NCBI RefSeq assembly: GCF_014205795.1
Contig: NZ_JACHCN010000020.1
Span: 1 to 64,000 of the forward strand
Direction of reading: 5' to 3'
DNA from: Rhodanobacter sp. MP7CTX1
GTDB taxonomy: Bacteria; Pseudomonadota; Gammaproteobacteria; Xanthomonadales; Rhodanobacteraceae
DNA length: 64,000 nt
This document shows positions 28,846-38,240 of this stretch, piece after piece (the stretch's first letter is position 1; each line of letters begins with the position of its first letter). The position numbers and the translations under genes are program-made. The notes beneath the pieces were generated by a model. That model was not told the DNA's origin. It was given only the letters and a program-made list of their open reading frames with translations, and ran no database searches.

Positions 28846-29481
28846 ATGACCGCCGCAAACACCGCCGTGCCCCTGCTTGAAGCGCGGGCCTTGAGCTTCC
28901 AGCGACAGGACGAACCGGTGTTCGCGCCGCTGGATTTTCGCCTGCACGCAGGCGAGCTGGCCTTGATCGAAGGCGACAACGGCAGCGGCAAGACCACCCT
29001 GATGCGCATCCTCGCCGGATTGCTGCACGTCAGCGACGGCGAACTGCGCTGGCGCGGTGAACCGCTGCAGCGCGACCGTTGCGCCGGCGAAATCCTGTTT
29101 CTTGGCCATCAGCTCGGCCTCAAGGCCGATCTCAGCCCGCGTGAAAACCTGCACATGGCGGCCGGCCTGAACGGCAGTCGCGAGGGCATGAGCGCAGCGG
29201 CGGTGCTAACCGAGATTGGCCTGGGCGGCTACGAAGATGAACCTGTGCGCCGGCTTTCCGCCGGCCAGAAAAAGCGTGCCGCGCTGGCGCGATTGCTGCT
29301 GCTGCCAGCGACGCTATGGCTGCTCGACGAGCCCTTTGCGAACCTCGACCGCATCGGCATCGCACTGGTCAATCAATTACTCGAGATGCACACCGCGCGT
29401 GGTGGCGCGGCGATGGTCACCAGTCATGGCGCGGTGAGCTTCCATGGCGGCGAGCCCCAGCGGATTCGCATGCATGACTAA
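28846..29481 (+). CDS. ccmA: Heme exporter ATP-binding protein
   Basis: A 211-residue ABC ATPase. Walker A is GDNGSGKTT, signature LSAGQKKRAALARLLL, Walker B LWLLDEPFANLD. CcmAB with CcmC, D and E delivers heme to apocytochrome c and releases holo-CcmE. First gene of the ccm operon; unusually it is separated from ccmB by about 350 bases of repeat sequence. ATG 28846 fits the family length. Confidence 0.95.
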   Translation: MTAANTAVPLLEARALSFQRQDEPVFAPLDFRLHAGELALIEGDNGSGKTTLMRILAGLLHVSDGELRWRGEPLQRDRCAGEILFLGHQLGLKADLSPRENLHMAAGLNGSREGMSAAAVLTEIGLGGYEDEPVRRLSAGQKKRAALARLLLLPATLWLLDEPFANLDRIGIALVNQLLEMHTARGGAAMVTSHGAVSFHGGEPQRIRMHD

Positions 29482-29829
29482 CGCGCCCATGACTAATGCC
29501 CCTCAGATGGCGCTTCTGCCCCTCCCCCTGCTCGCAGGGGGAGGCTGGGAGGGGGTTCGCTCTTGCCTCCGCGGAGCCTTGCGTCTCCCCACCCCTCCCT
29601 GCGATCAAAGGGAGTCCCCTCTTCGGAGCGCGCAGAGGAGTGAGCACAGCAATGAACCATCGGGCCTGATAACTGCACTCATGACTTATGCGCAGCTGCT
29701 GGCACATTGGTTTCTCCCCCTGCTCGCCCCGAAGAAGGGCGCAGGGAGAGGCTGCGCGGAGGTTCGCCCTTGCTCAAACGCCTCACCCCTCCCTAACCCT
29801 CCACTGCTCGCAGCGGAGGGAGCACAGCG
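29482..29829. repeat. Two repeat units inserted between ccmA and ccmB
   Basis: No gene is supported. Two copies of the CCCCTGCTCGCAGGGG-type unit lie at about 29516-29660 and 29717-29830. Both end in a similar tail: GAGCACAGCAATGAACC at about 29643 and GAGCACAGCGATGAACC at the true ccmB start. The first tail contains an ATG followed after four codons by a stop. The second unit supplies the GGAGGG that acts as ribosome-binding site of ccmB. Confidence 0.75.
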
Positions 29830-30516
29830 ATGAACCGTCCCGGCCTGCTCACCGCCTGCGCCGCCATGCTGCGGCGCGATCTCACGCTGGCGTGGCGTCG
29901 ACGCGGCGACATCGCGATGCCGGTGCTGTACGCGCTGATCGTGACGATGCTGTTTCCGTTTGCGCTGGGGCCGGAGGACACCCTGCTGCAGCGGATCGCC
30001 GGCGGCGTAGTGCTGGTTACCGTGTTGCTGGCGATGTTGCTGGCGCTGGATGCGATGTTCTCCAGCGATATCGAAGACGGTTCGCTGGAACAATTGGTAC
30101 TGGCGCCGCAACCGCTGGCGCTGATGCTGGGCATGAAAATCCTCGCCCACTGGCTCACCACCGCACTGCCGCTGATCGTGATCGCACCGCTGCTGGCCGG
30201 CATGCTGCACCTGCCTGGAGCGGTCATTCCGGTGCTGCTGCTGGCGCTCTTGCTGGCCACCCCGCTGCTCAGTCTGCTCGGTGCGGTACTGGTCGCGCTG
30301 ACGGCCGGCACCCGGCGCTCTGGTATGCTGCTCGCCTTGATGTTGCTGCCGCTGTGTGTGCCGGCGGTGATCTTTGCAGCCGGTGCCGTGGCGGCCGCCC
30401 AACAGGGACTGCCGTGGCTCGCGCCGATCGCCTGGCTCGGTGCCGCCTTGGTGCTTGCCGTGGTACTGGCGCCACTGGCCTGCGCGGCCGCCCTTCGTAT
30501 TGCCTTGGACGCTTGA
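29830..30516 (+). CDS. ccmB: Heme exporter permease CcmB
   Basis: A 228-residue protein with six membrane helices and the family opening CAAMLRRDLTLAWRRRGDI. The segment FSSDIEDGSLEQLVLAPQPL is the conserved CcmB cytoplasmic loop. Partner of CcmA. The start ATG follows GGAGGGAGCACAGCG, most of which belongs to a dispersed repeat. Confidence 0.95.
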   Translation: MNRPGLLTACAAMLRRDLTLAWRRRGDIAMPVLYALIVTMLFPFALGPEDTLLQRIAGGVVLVTVLLAMLLALDAMFSSDIEDGSLEQLVLAPQPLALMLGMKILAHWLTTALPLIVIAPLLAGMLHLPGAVIPVLLLALLLATPLLSLLGAVLVALTAGTRRSGMLLALMLLPLCVPAVIFAAGAVAAAQQGLPWLAPIAWLGAALVLAVVLAPLACAAALRIALDA

Positions 30517-30525
30517 CCACCCATC

Positions 30526-31284
30526 ATGTCTAACTGGATCCCCCTCTGGTTGCACAAGCTCGGCTCGCCGCCGACGTTCTACCGCTTCGCCGGTACCTTG
30601 CGCCCGTGGGCGATGGCGCTGGCGCTGCTGCTTGGCGCGGTCGCGCTGTATGGCGGCCTGGTGCTGGCGCCGGCCGACTATCAGCAGGGCGAGGCTTACC
30701 GGATCATCTTCATCCACGTGCCCAGCGCGTGGATGAGCATGTTCATTTATGGGGTGATGGGCGTGGCGGCGTTCATCGCGCTGGTGTGGCGGATCAAGCT
30801 GGCTGAAGTGGTGGCGATGGAATCCGCGCCGATCGGCGCGGCGTTCACCTTCATCACGCTGGTCACCGGCTCCCTGTGGGGCAAGCCGATGTGGGGCACC
30901 TGGTGGACGTGGGATGCGCGACTCACCTCCGAGCTGGTGCTGCTGTTCCTCTATCTCGGCGTGATCGGCCTGTACCACGCGTTCGAGGATCGCCGTCAGG
31001 GTGCGCGCGCTGCCGCGTTCCTGGCGATCATCGGCATCATCAACGTGCCGATCGTGCATTTCTCGGTGAACTGGTGGAATACCCTGCATCAGGGCAGCAC
31101 GATCAATCTGTTCGGCCAGTCGAAGATTTCCGGGGACATGCTGTGGCCGCTGCTTTGCATGATGCTGGCGACCAAGTTCTATTACGTCGCCAGCCTGTTC
31201 CGCCGCGTGCGCACCGACCTGCTCGCGCTGGAAGGCGGCAAGGATTGGGTGCGCCAAATCGCTGAAAGCGAGGCCGGCCAATGA
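30526..31284 (+). CDS. ccmC: Heme exporter protein CcmC
   Basis: A 252-residue protein with six helices and the tryptophan-rich heme-handling motif WGKPMWGTWWTWDARLTSEL, with histidines in flanking periplasmic loops (IFIHVPSAWM, HFSVNWWNTLHQ). It loads heme onto CcmE. Its stop overlaps the ccmD start by four bases (ATGA). Confidence 0.97.
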   Translation: MSNWIPLWLHKLGSPPTFYRFAGTLRPWAMALALLLGAVALYGGLVLAPADYQQGEAYRIIFIHVPSAWMSMFIYGVMGVAAFIALVWRIKLAEVVAMESAPIGAAFTFITLVTGSLWGKPMWGTWWTWDARLTSELVLLFLYLGVIGLYHAFEDRRQGARAAAFLAIIGIINVPIVHFSVNWWNTLHQGSTINLFGQSKISGDMLWPLLCMMLATKFYYVASLFRRVRTDLLALEGGKDWVRQIAESEAGQ

Positions 31285-31511
31285 GCAACGTGCAGACCTT
31301 TTTTGCGATGGGCGGTTATGCCGCCTATGTATGGCCGGCCTACGCGGTGTTCTTCATCGTGCTGATCGTCGACACCGTAGCCCCCAGGTTGCGTCGCCGC
31401 CGCGTGCTGCGCGAACTGCGTGCGCGCCTGGCGCGTCAGGATGCTCGACAGAGTCGCGTACGCCCCGATCGCGCAAGCAGTACCCCCATCACCACCCCAC
31501 CGTCTCTCTAA
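31281..31511 (+). CDS. ccmD: Heme exporter accessory protein CcmD
   Basis: A 76-residue protein with one membrane helix (about residues 13-33) in the typical [19 protein letters not shown] context, then a basic cytoplasmic tail that is longer than in E. coli. It stabilises the CcmABC-CcmE complex and is needed to release holo-CcmE. Translationally coupled to ccmC. Confidence 0.93.
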   Translation: MSNVQTFFAMGGYAAYVWPAYAVFFIVLIVDTVAPRLRRRRVLRELRARLARQDARQSRVRPDRASSTPITTPPSL

Positions 31512-31530
31512 CAACGGGACGGCTCACGAC

Positions 31531-32004
31531 ATGCCCATGAATCCCACCCGTAAACGCAGGCTCATCATCGTCGCACTGGTCGTGGCCGCTGCCGCCGTGG
31601 CGGTCGGTCTTGGCGTGTACGCGCTGCAGCAGAACATGAACTACCTGTTGACCCCGAGCCAGGTGCAGTCGGGTCAGGCGAGCAGTTACAAAACCTTCCG
31701 TCTCGGCGGCATGGTCAAGGCCGGTTCGATCCAGCGCAGCAAGGACTCGCTCCAGGTCACCTTCACCGTGGTCGACGCCAGCGGCACGATGCCAGTGGAA
31801 TACACCGGAATCCTGCCCGACCTGTTTCGCGACGACCAGTCGGTGATCGCGACCGGGCACATGGACAACGCACGCTTCATCGCCACCGAAGTATTGGCCA
31901 AGCATGACGAGACCTACATGCCGAAAGAGTTGAAGGACGCGATGGCCAAGGCGCACGCCAACAAGAAGGTCGAAGCAGGCGCTGCGCAGGGTGACATGCC
32001 ATGA
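31531..32004 (+). CDS. ccmE: Cytochrome c maturation heme chaperone CcmE
   Basis: A 157-residue protein with one N-terminal membrane anchor after the basic start TRKRRL, a periplasmic OB fold and the heme-binding motif [11 protein letters not shown] near residue 130, where the histidine binds heme covalently. The C-terminal tail is Lys/Ala-rich. ATG 31531 is used; 31537 is an equally possible start. Stop overlaps ccmF. Confidence 0.96.
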   Translation: MPMNPTRKRRLIIVALVVAAAAVAVGLGVYALQQNMNYLLTPSQVQSGQASSYKTFRLGGMVKAGSIQRSKDSLQVTFTVVDASGTMPVEYTGILPDLFRDDQSVIATGHMDNARFIATEVLAKHDETYMPKELKDAMAKAHANKKVEAGAAQGDMP

Positions 32005-33974
32005 CCCCCGAACTCGGCCAACTTGCGCTGATCCTGGCGCTGCTGCTGGCGCTGGCGCAGGGCATCCTGCCGTTGATCGGTGCCTGGCGCGGCAATCGCG
32101 CGCTGATGGCGGTTGCGCGGCCTGCCGCAGCCGGTCAGGCGGTGTTCGTGGCACTGGCGTTCGGGATCCTGGTGTGGGCGTTCGTGCACTTCGATTTCTC
32201 GGTGCGCTACGTCGCCGAGAATTCAAACCTGGCGCTGCCGTGGTACTACCGCATCGCGGCGGTGTGGGGCGCGCACGAAGGTTCGCTGCTGCTGTGGATC
32301 TTCATCCTCAACGTGTGGACGGTCGCGCTGGCCACGTTCAGCCAGAAACTGCCCGAAGTATTTGCCGCCCGCGTACTCGCGGTGATGGGCTTGATCGCGG
32401 TGGGCTTTCTGGCCTTCATCATCTTCACCTCCGATCCGTTTGGACGGCTATTGCCGATGCCCGGCGACGGCGGCGATCTGAATCCGGTGCTGCAGGATCC
32501 GGGCATGACGTTCCATCCGCCCGTGTTGTATACGGGCTATGTCGGCTTCTCGGTGGCGTTCGCCTTTTCGATCGCTGCGTTGCTCGGCGGCGAACTGGAA
32601 CAGGCGTGGGTGCGCTGGGCGCGGCCGTGGACGAATGTCGCGTGGGCGTTCCTCACCTGCGGCATTGTCGCCGGTAGCTGGTGGGCTTATGCGGAACTGG
32701 GCTGGGGCGGCTGGTGGTTCTGGGATCCCGTAGAAAACGCCAGCTTCATGCCGTGGCTGGTCGGTCTGGCGCTCATCCACGCGCAAGCTGTCACCGAAAA
32801 GCGCGGAAGTCTGCGCGCATGGACCATCCTGCTGTCGATCTTCGCGTTCTCGCTGAGCCTGCTCGGTACGTTCCTGGTGCGCTCGGGCGTACTCACGTCA
32901 GTGCATGCGTTTGCCTCCGATCCGCGCCGCGGCGTGTTCATCCTGGCGTTCCTGACGATCGTGGTCGGCGGTTCGCTGCTGCTGTATGCACTACGTGCGC
33001 CCAAGGTGGCCGGCGGCAAAGCGTTCAAGCTGCTGTCGCGCGAAACTGTCTTACTGATCGGCAACCTGATGTTCGCAGTGGCCGCGGCGATGGTGCTGCT
33101 GGGCACGTTGTTCCCGCTGGTCGGCGATGCATTGAACATGGGCCGGATCTCGGTCGGGCCGCCCTATTTCGGTTTCCTGTTTCCGCTGCTGATGCTGCCG
33201 GTGGTGCTGCTTCTGCCGTTCGGGCCGTTTCTGCGCTGGGGCAAGGGCGACACGACGGTACTCAAGCAGGTACTGATGCGCGCCGGCATCGCCGCAGCTG
33301 CCTGTGCAATCGTGGCGGCATTCTTCGTGGACGGTCAGCCCAAGGCGATCGCCGGCGTGGCGTCGCTGGTATGGCTGGGTGTTGGCGTCGGGCTGTATGC
33401 GCTCAAGCGCTGGCGTGAAATGCCAGCCGGGCGACGTTATCCAGCCGAGATGGCCGGCATGTTGCTGGCACATCTTGGCGTGGGCGTGTTTGTGGCCGGC
33501 GTGTTGATCACCGAATCGCTCAGCGTGACCAGCGACGTACGCATGGCACCGGGCCAGACCCAACACATCGCGGGCTATGAATTCCGCTTCGATGGCGTAC
33601 ACCAGACCACCGGACCCAACTGGCGCGCTGACCAGGGCGTGGTCACCGTCACCCGTGGGAGCAACCTGGTCGCTGTGATGCATCCGCAGAAGCGCACTTA
33701 CCTGCGCGGCCAGGTACAGACGGAATCGGCCGTGGATGCCGGACTCTTTCGCGACCTGTATGTGGCGCTGGGTGAGCCGATGGACACCGCGAACATCGAA
33801 GGTGCCTGGTCGCTGCGGCTTTACTACAAGCCCTTTGTCCGCTGGATCTGGGGCGGCGGCCTGCTGATGATGCTGGGCGGTTTCATCTGCGCCGCGGACA
33901 AGCGTTTCCGCATCAAGCGCATCGTCGAAAGCGAAGCCGTTGAAGGCCTGCTGGTGCAGGAAACGCGCGCATGA
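32001..33974 (+). CDS. ccmF: Cytochrome c heme lyase subunit CcmF
   Basis: A 657-residue polytopic protein with about 15 helices and the WWD domain [20 protein letters not shown], plus [14 protein letters not shown]. It takes heme from CcmE and, with CcmH/CcmI, attaches it to apocytochrome cysteines. Overlaps ccmE and ccmG by four bases each, showing a tightly packed operon. Confidence 0.97.
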   Translation: MTPELGQLALILALLLALAQGILPLIGAWRGNRALMAVARPAAAGQAVFVALAFGILVWAFVHFDFSVRYVAENSNLALPWYYRIAAVWGAHEGSLLLWIFILNVWTVALATFSQKLPEVFAARVLAVMGLIAVGFLAFIIFTSDPFGRLLPMPGDGGDLNPVLQDPGMTFHPPVLYTGYVGFSVAFAFSIAALLGGELEQAWVRWARPWTNVAWAFLTCGIVAGSWWAYAELGWGGWWFWDPVENASFMPWLVGLALIHAQAVTEKRGSLRAWTILLSIFAFSLSLLGTFLVRSGVLTSVHAFASDPRRGVFILAFLTIVVGGSLLLYALRAPKVAGGKAFKLLSRETVLLIGNLMFAVAAAMVLLGTLFPLVGDALNMGRISVGPPYFGFLFPLLMLPVVLLLPFGPFLRWGKGDTTVLKQVLMRAGIAAAACAIVAAFFVDGQPKAIAGVASLVWLGVGVGLYALKRWREMPAGRRYPAEMAGMLLAHLGVGVFVAGVLITESLSVTSDVRMAPGQTQHIAGYEFRFDGVHQTTGPNWRADQGVVTVTRGSNLVAVMHPQKRTYLRGQVQTESAVDAGLFRDLYVALGEPMDTANIEGAWSLRLYYKPFVRWIWGGGLLMMLGGFICAADKRFRIKRIVESEAVEGLLVQETRA

Positions 33975-34513
33975 GCCGGCTGCTTCCGTTCTTCGCTTTC
34001 GTGTTGTTGGTGGAGCTGTTCGGCTTTGGCATCTGGTGGAACACCCAACACGATCCGCAGGCCATTCCGTCACCGTTGCTCAACAAACCGGCACCGGCCT
34101 TTGTACTGCCCAAGCTGTACGAGCCTACGGTAACCGTCAGCAAGTCGGATCTGCTGGGCAAGCCGTATCTGCTGAATGTCTTCGCCAGCTGGTGCGTGGA
34201 ATGCGGCGTGGAGCATCCGGTGTTGCAGGCCGAAGCCCCGACCCTCGGCGTGCTGCTGGTGGGCTACGACTACAAGGACGCGCCGGAGGACGCCAAGCAC
34301 TGGCTGGCCGAACACGGCAATCCGTATGGCGTGCTGATCGCCGACCAACCGGGCCAGACCGCGATCGACTTCGGCGTGTACGGTGCGCCGGAAAGTTTTC
34401 TGATCGATGGCAAAGGTGTGATCCGCTACAAGCACATCGGGCCGATGACCGAGGACGTGGTCACCTCGGAATTGAAGCCGGCGATTGCAGCGCTGCAAAA
34501 GGAAACGCCGTGA
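33971..34513 (+). CDS. ccmG: Thiol:disulfide oxidoreductase CcmG/DsbE
   Basis: A 180-residue membrane-anchored thioredoxin-fold protein: N-terminal helix (about residues 4-20), then the redox site WCVECGVEHP (CxxC) and the CcmG-type YGAPESFLIDG segment containing the cis-proline. It keeps apocytochrome or CcmH thiols reduced. The stop overlaps the ccmH start (TGATG). Confidence 0.96.
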   Translation: MSRLLPFFAFVLLVELFGFGIWWNTQHDPQAIPSPLLNKPAPAFVLPKLYEPTVTVSKSDLLGKPYLLNVFASWCVECGVEHPVLQAEAPTLGVLLVGYDYKDAPEDAKHWLAEHGNPYGVLIADQPGQTAIDFGVYGAPESFLIDGKGVIRYKHIGPMTEDVVTSELKPAIAALQKETP

Positions 34514-35037
34514 TGCGCAGCTTTTGTAGGAGCGCACCCTGTGCGCGAAAAAGCTTCCGGCTCGGCATCGTTCGCGCACAGGGTGCGCTCCTACACGTCT
34601 TGTTGCTGGCATGTCTGGTGTTTGCCAGCGCGACCCACGCGCAGGCGATCGAGCCGATGCCGTTCGCCAACCACGCGCAGGAAGTGCGCTTCCAGCAGCT
34701 GACAGCACAGCTGCGTTGTCCGATGTGCCAGAACGAAACGCTGGCCGATTCCAATGCACCGATCGCGCGCGATCTGCGCAACCAGATCTTCCAGCTGATG
34801 CAGCACGGCCAGAGCGACGAGCAGATCAAGCAGTATCTGGTCGCCCGGTATTCCGACTACGTGCTGTACGACCCGCCGCTGAAGCTCGGCACCATGCTGC
34901 TCTGGTTCGGCCCGCTGTTGATCCTGCTCGGTGGCGCCGGCGTGGTCCTGATGGCCATCCGCAAACGCAGTCGTGCCGGCACCACCGCCGGCATGCCCTC
35001 TGACAGTACGCCGACCGACAACGGGGACGACTGGTGA
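34513..35037 (+). CDS. ccmH: Cytochrome c maturation protein CcmH (CcmL type)
   Basis: A 174-residue protein with a signal peptide, the redox motif LRCPMCQNETLADSNAPIA (about residues 73-91) and a C-terminal membrane helix (about 124-150). Residues 5-28 are encoded by a dispersed inverted repeat at 34525-34595, giving an unusual basic n-region with two extra cysteines before the hydrophobic LLHVLLLACLVFASATHAQA. The start ATG overlaps the ccmG stop; no better start exists after the repeat. Confidence 0.94.
   Translation: MRSFCRSAPCARKSFRLGIVRAQGALLHVLLLACLVFASATHAQAIEPMPFANHAQEVRFQQLTAQLRCPMCQNETLADSNAPIARDLRNQIFQLMQHGQSDEQIKQYLVARYSDYVLYDPPLKLGTMLLWFGPLLILLGGAGVVLMAIRKRSRAGTTAGMPSDSTPTDNGDDW
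34525..34595. repeat. Inverted repeat inside the ccmH signal-peptide region
   Basis: Arms TGTAGGAGCGCACCCTGTGC and the reverse complement ending GGTGCGCTCCTACA enclose about 20 bases of loop. The same architecture, with a different middle part, occurs at 54345-54416. Such elements are normally intergenic; this copy is in frame within ccmH. Confidence 0.88.
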
Positions 35038-36086
35038 AGATCGTTTTTTACATAGCCGCCGCAGTGATGATCGCTGTGGCGCTGGCCGCCTTGTTGCTGC
35101 CGCTGGTACGCCAGGGCCGGCAATCGGGTCGCCCGCGCAGCGTGTTTGCGCTGGCACTGGCGGTTGCCTTCGTGCTGCCGCTGACGGCTGCCGGCCTGTA
35201 CCTGCTGGTCGGCACGCCGGTCGCGCTGAACGGGGTTGCCGCGCAACCCGATCAAACGCTGACCGTGCAGCAGGCGATCGACGAATTGCGCAACCACCTG
35301 GCCCAACAGCCGGGCGACCGGCAGGGCTGGATGCTGCTGGCGCAGACCAGCATGATGCAGCGCGACCCGGTCGCTGCACGTGATGCGTATGATCATGTAT
35401 TGAAGCTCGACGCGAACAACGCCGAAGCGATGGTTGGCTGGGCAGAAGCCGATTCGATGCTGAGCAACGACCACAAGATCGAAGGTCGCGCGCTGGATCT
35501 GCTCAAACGTGCCGTACTGCTGCAGCCAGACAGTCAACGCGGTTTGTGGTTGCTCGGTATCAGCGACTTCCAGCACGGTCAGTACCACGACGCGGCAGCT
35601 ACCTGGCGCCTGCTGCAACCGCAGCTTGAGCCGGGGTCGCAGGTTGCCCAGGCGGTGGCTCAGCAGATCGCAGCCGCCGATGCTCGCGCTGGTGGCGCGC
35701 CCGCTGACACATCAGGCAATGCACTCGCTGCGGTCGCGCAGGGAGCTGCTCTGCAAGTGAACATATCGCTGGCGCCTGCACTCAAAGCCAAATTGGCCCC
35801 GGGCGATACGCTGTTCGTCTATGCCCGCGCCGAGAACGGTCCGCCAATGCCACTCGCCGTAGCCAAACTGGATGTCAGCCAGCTCCCGACCAGCGTCACG
35901 CTGACCGATGCGATGGCGATGACACCGGCCATGAAACTCTCATCGGTCCCGCGCGTCTTCGTCGGCGCACGGATCACCCACAGCGGTCAGCCGATCGCCC
36001 AGCCCGGCGATCTGGAAGGCAATGCCGGTATTGTTGCGGTGGACAGCAAGACACCGATCACGATCACGATCGACAAGGTGCACTGA
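35034..36086 (+). CDS. ccmI: Cytochrome c maturation protein CcmI (TPR)
   Basis: A 350-residue protein: two N-terminal membrane helices (about 4-22 and 37-57), a periplasmic TPR region (about 75-215) and a C-terminal beta-rich domain with VNISLAPALKAKLAPGDTLFVYARA. It presents apocytochrome c to CcmF/CcmH. The start is GTG at 35034, overlapping the ccmH stop. Last ccm gene before metX. Confidence 0.92.
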   Translation: MKIVFYIAAAVMIAVALAALLLPLVRQGRQSGRPRSVFALALAVAFVLPLTAAGLYLLVGTPVALNGVAAQPDQTLTVQQAIDELRNHLAQQPGDRQGWMLLAQTSMMQRDPVAARDAYDHVLKLDANNAEAMVGWAEADSMLSNDHKIEGRALDLLKRAVLLQPDSQRGLWLLGISDFQHGQYHDAAATWRLLQPQLEPGSQVAQAVAQQIAAADARAGGAPADTSGNALAAVAQGAALQVNISLAPALKAKLAPGDTLFVYARAENGPPMPLAVAKLDVSQLPTSVTLTDAMAMTPAMKLSSVPRVFVGARITHSGQPIAQPGDLEGNAGIVAVDSKTPITITIDKVH

Positions 36087-37213
36087 TGAGCCACGACGCG
36101 CGCCGCTATTTCACCCTGCCCTCGCCGTTCGCGATGAAGCGTGGGGGCAAGCTGCACGGTGCGCATGTCGCCTACGAAACCTGGGGCAGTTTGAACGCCG
36201 CGCGCGACAACGCCGTGATGGTTCTCACCGGCCTTTCGCCCAGCGCGCACATGACCTCCTGCGCAGAAGATCCCACGCCAGGCTGGTGGGAAGACATGGC
36301 CGGCCCGGGCAAGGCCATCGACACCTCGCGCTGGTTCGTGATCTGCGTCAATTCATTGGGCAGCGACAAGGGCTCGACCTGCCCCGCCTCAATCGATCCG
36401 GCCACCGGCGAAGCGTACCGATTGACGTTTCCCGAGCTGGCGCTGGAAGACGTGGCGAACGCCGCACACGCTGCCGTCAGCAGCCTCGGCATCACGCAAC
36501 TGGCCTGCCTGATCGGTTGCTCGATGGGTGGCATGAGCGCGCTGGCCTACATGCTGCTGCACCCCGGCAGCGTGCGTGCGCATATCAGCGTCGATACGGC
36601 GCCGCAGGCCCAACCCTTTGCGATCGCGATCCGCTCGTTGCAGCGCGAGGCGATTCGCCTCGATCCGCACTGGAACGATGGCAACTACGATATCCACGCT
36701 GCTGAAGGCGGCAACTATCCCGACATCGGCATGAGCATCGCGCGCAAGCTCGGCGTGATCACATACCGATCGGCGATGGAATGGAACGGCCGCTTCGCAC
36801 GCATCCGGCTCGACCCGGAGCAGCGCGAGGACGAACCGTTCGGCCGCGAGTTCCAGGTCGAGTCGTATCTTGAAGGCCACGCCCAGCGCTTCGTGCGCAA
36901 CTTCGACCCGAACAGTTACCTGTACCTGTCGCGCGCCAGCGACTGGTTCGACATCGCCGAATACGGCCAAGGCAACGTGCATGAAGGTCTTCAGCGCATT
37001 CGCATCGAACAGGCGATGGTGATCGGCGTGAGCACCGACATCCTGTTTCCGCTGCAGCAGCAGGAGCAGATCGCCCAGGGCCTGGAAGCTGCCGGCGCCA
37101 AGGTCGAATTCGTGGCACTGGATTCACCGCAGGGCCACGACGCGTTCCTGGTCGATATCGAGAACTACAGCCGTGCGATCGGCGGTTTCCTGAACCGGCT
37201 AGCGACCCGCTAA
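36086..37213 (+). CDS. metX: MetX-family homoserine/serine O-acyltransferase
   Basis: A 375-residue alpha/beta hydrolase-fold acyltransferase. The nucleophile is in GCSMGGMSAL (near residue 150), the acid in VSTDILFPLQQQ and the histidine in DSPQGHDAFL. The oxyanion region reads SLGSDKGSTCPASIDP. In Xanthomonadales, proteins of this type were shown to be L-serine O-succinyltransferases for cysteine synthesis rather than homoserine acetyltransferases. That is plausible here but cannot be decided by eye. The ATG overlaps the ccmI stop (TGATG). Confidence 0.88.
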   Translation: MSHDARRYFTLPSPFAMKRGGKLHGAHVAYETWGSLNAARDNAVMVLTGLSPSAHMTSCAEDPTPGWWEDMAGPGKAIDTSRWFVICVNSLGSDKGSTCPASIDPATGEAYRLTFPELALEDVANAAHAAVSSLGITQLACLIGCSMGGMSALAYMLLHPGSVRAHISVDTAPQAQPFAIAIRSLQREAIRLDPHWNDGNYDIHAAEGGNYPDIGMSIARKLGVITYRSAMEWNGRFARIRLDPEQREDEPFGREFQVESYLEGHAQRFVRNFDPNSYLYLSRASDWFDIAEYGQGNVHEGLQRIRIEQAMVIGVSTDILFPLQQQEQIAQGLEAAGAKVEFVALDSPQGHDAFLVDIENYSRAIGGFLNRLATR

Positions 37214-37261
37214 CTACCTCACTGGTAACATACGCAGCTTCAAGCACCACCCGAGAACATC

Positions 37262-37843
37262 ATGCTTACCCTGGATTTCCCCGGCAGCCGCACCCTGATC
37301 GACGCGATCGACGCCGCCGTGGCCAAACCGAACACCCACGACCTCACCGACAGCCTGCGCAACAGCCTGTGCAAGCTGATCCGTGAGAACGCGGTGAAGC
37401 TGCCCGATTGCGTGTTCGAGCCCTGTGCCGAACACTATGCCCGCCGCGAGCTGTATCGCAGCGAAGAACATGGCTACTGCGTGGTGGCGATGACCTGGGG
37501 GCCAGGCCAGGGAACCCCGATCCACGATCACGACGGCATGTGGTGCGTCGAGGGCGTGTGGAACGGCGCACTGGAAATCGTGCAATACGAACTGCTGGAG
37601 CACGACGCGCAGAACTACCGTTTCCAGCCCGTCGGCTCGATCCAGGCCGGCACCGGCTCCGCCGGCAGCCTGATCCCGCCCCACGAATACCACAGCATCC
37701 GCAACCCCAGCGACAGCGCGGTCACCGTCAGCCTGCACATCTACTCCGGCCCGATGACCCAGTGCGCAGTATTCCAGCCGCTGCCCGAAGATCGCTGGTA
37801 CGCGCGCAACGTCCGCGTATTGGGGCTCGACCGCGTCCACTGA
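37262..37843 (+). CDS. Cysteine dioxygenase type I family cupin
   Basis: A 193-residue cupin. Iron ligands are apparent in TPIHDHDGMWCVEGVWNG (HxH) and PPHEYHSIRN (third histidine). The protein matches the length of bacterial thiol dioxygenases, which oxidise cysteine or 3-mercaptopropionate to a sulfinate. It lies 48 bases after the MetX-like gene, so sulfur amino-acid synthesis and oxidation genes are adjacent. Substrate is unproven. Confidence 0.85.
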   Translation: MLTLDFPGSRTLIDAIDAAVAKPNTHDLTDSLRNSLCKLIRENAVKLPDCVFEPCAEHYARRELYRSEEHGYCVVAMTWGPGQGTPIHDHDGMWCVEGVWNGALEIVQYELLEHDAQNYRFQPVGSIQAGTGSAGSLIPPHEYHSIRNPSDSAVTVSLHIYSGPMTQCAVFQPLPEDRWYARNVRVLGLDRVH

Positions 37844-37868
37844 AACCGGCATAATCAGCAGCTTCTGT

Positions 37869-37954
37869 GCCGGTGTGGCGGAATGGTAGACGCGGCGGAC
37901 TCAAAATCCGCTGGCAGCGATGTCGTGTAGGTTCGAGTCCTATCACCGGTACCA
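37869..37954 (+). tRNA. tRNA-Leu (anticodon CAA)
   Basis: An 86-base class II tRNA with acceptor arms GCCGGTG and CACCGGT (one G-U pair). The anticodon stem is GCGGA/TCCGC around the loop CTCAAAA, and there is a long variable arm, T-arm GGTTCGAGTCC and encoded 3' CCA. It reads UUG codons. Confidence 0.96.
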
Positions 37955-37961
37955 GTTATTG

Positions 37962-37987
37962 AAAACCCCGCCTTGTGCGGGGTTTTT
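37962..37987 (+). terminator. Intrinsic terminator after tRNA-Leu
   Basis: The stem AACCCCGC / GCGGGGTT with loop CTTGT, followed by TTTTT, lies 8 bases after the tRNA CCA end. Confidence 0.92.
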
Positions 37988-38240
37988 CATGTCTGGCTAA
38001 AGCTCGCGAACGTCCGCCGATTAAGATCTCCATGGGTGTGCGAACTGACCCGGCTAGCTCTGCAGCTCATCTCCTCGCGATAGTTGCTCGCGTCTGATTC
38101 CGGTCAGAAGAGACTTGAGAACGCTTACGGGCTGACCAAGAGTATAAGTAGAAGTACCGACCTGCCCCCCGTTGTTCTGCCGATGCGTGCCTGATGATGC
38201 CCAGAGTAAGTTGCCTGCGTTCCCGCACCGGAAGCAGCTC

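Noticed and set aside
29444-29833. A 129-codon plus-strand frame between ccmA and ccmB
   Set aside because: It is made of repeat sequence and low-complexity residues and overlaps both neighbours.
29686-31281. A 531-codon open frame on the minus strand opposite ccmB and ccmC
   Set aside because: It is antisense to well-supported ccm genes, is rich in Gln/Arg/His typical of reverse frames of high-GC genes, and shows no recognisable domain.
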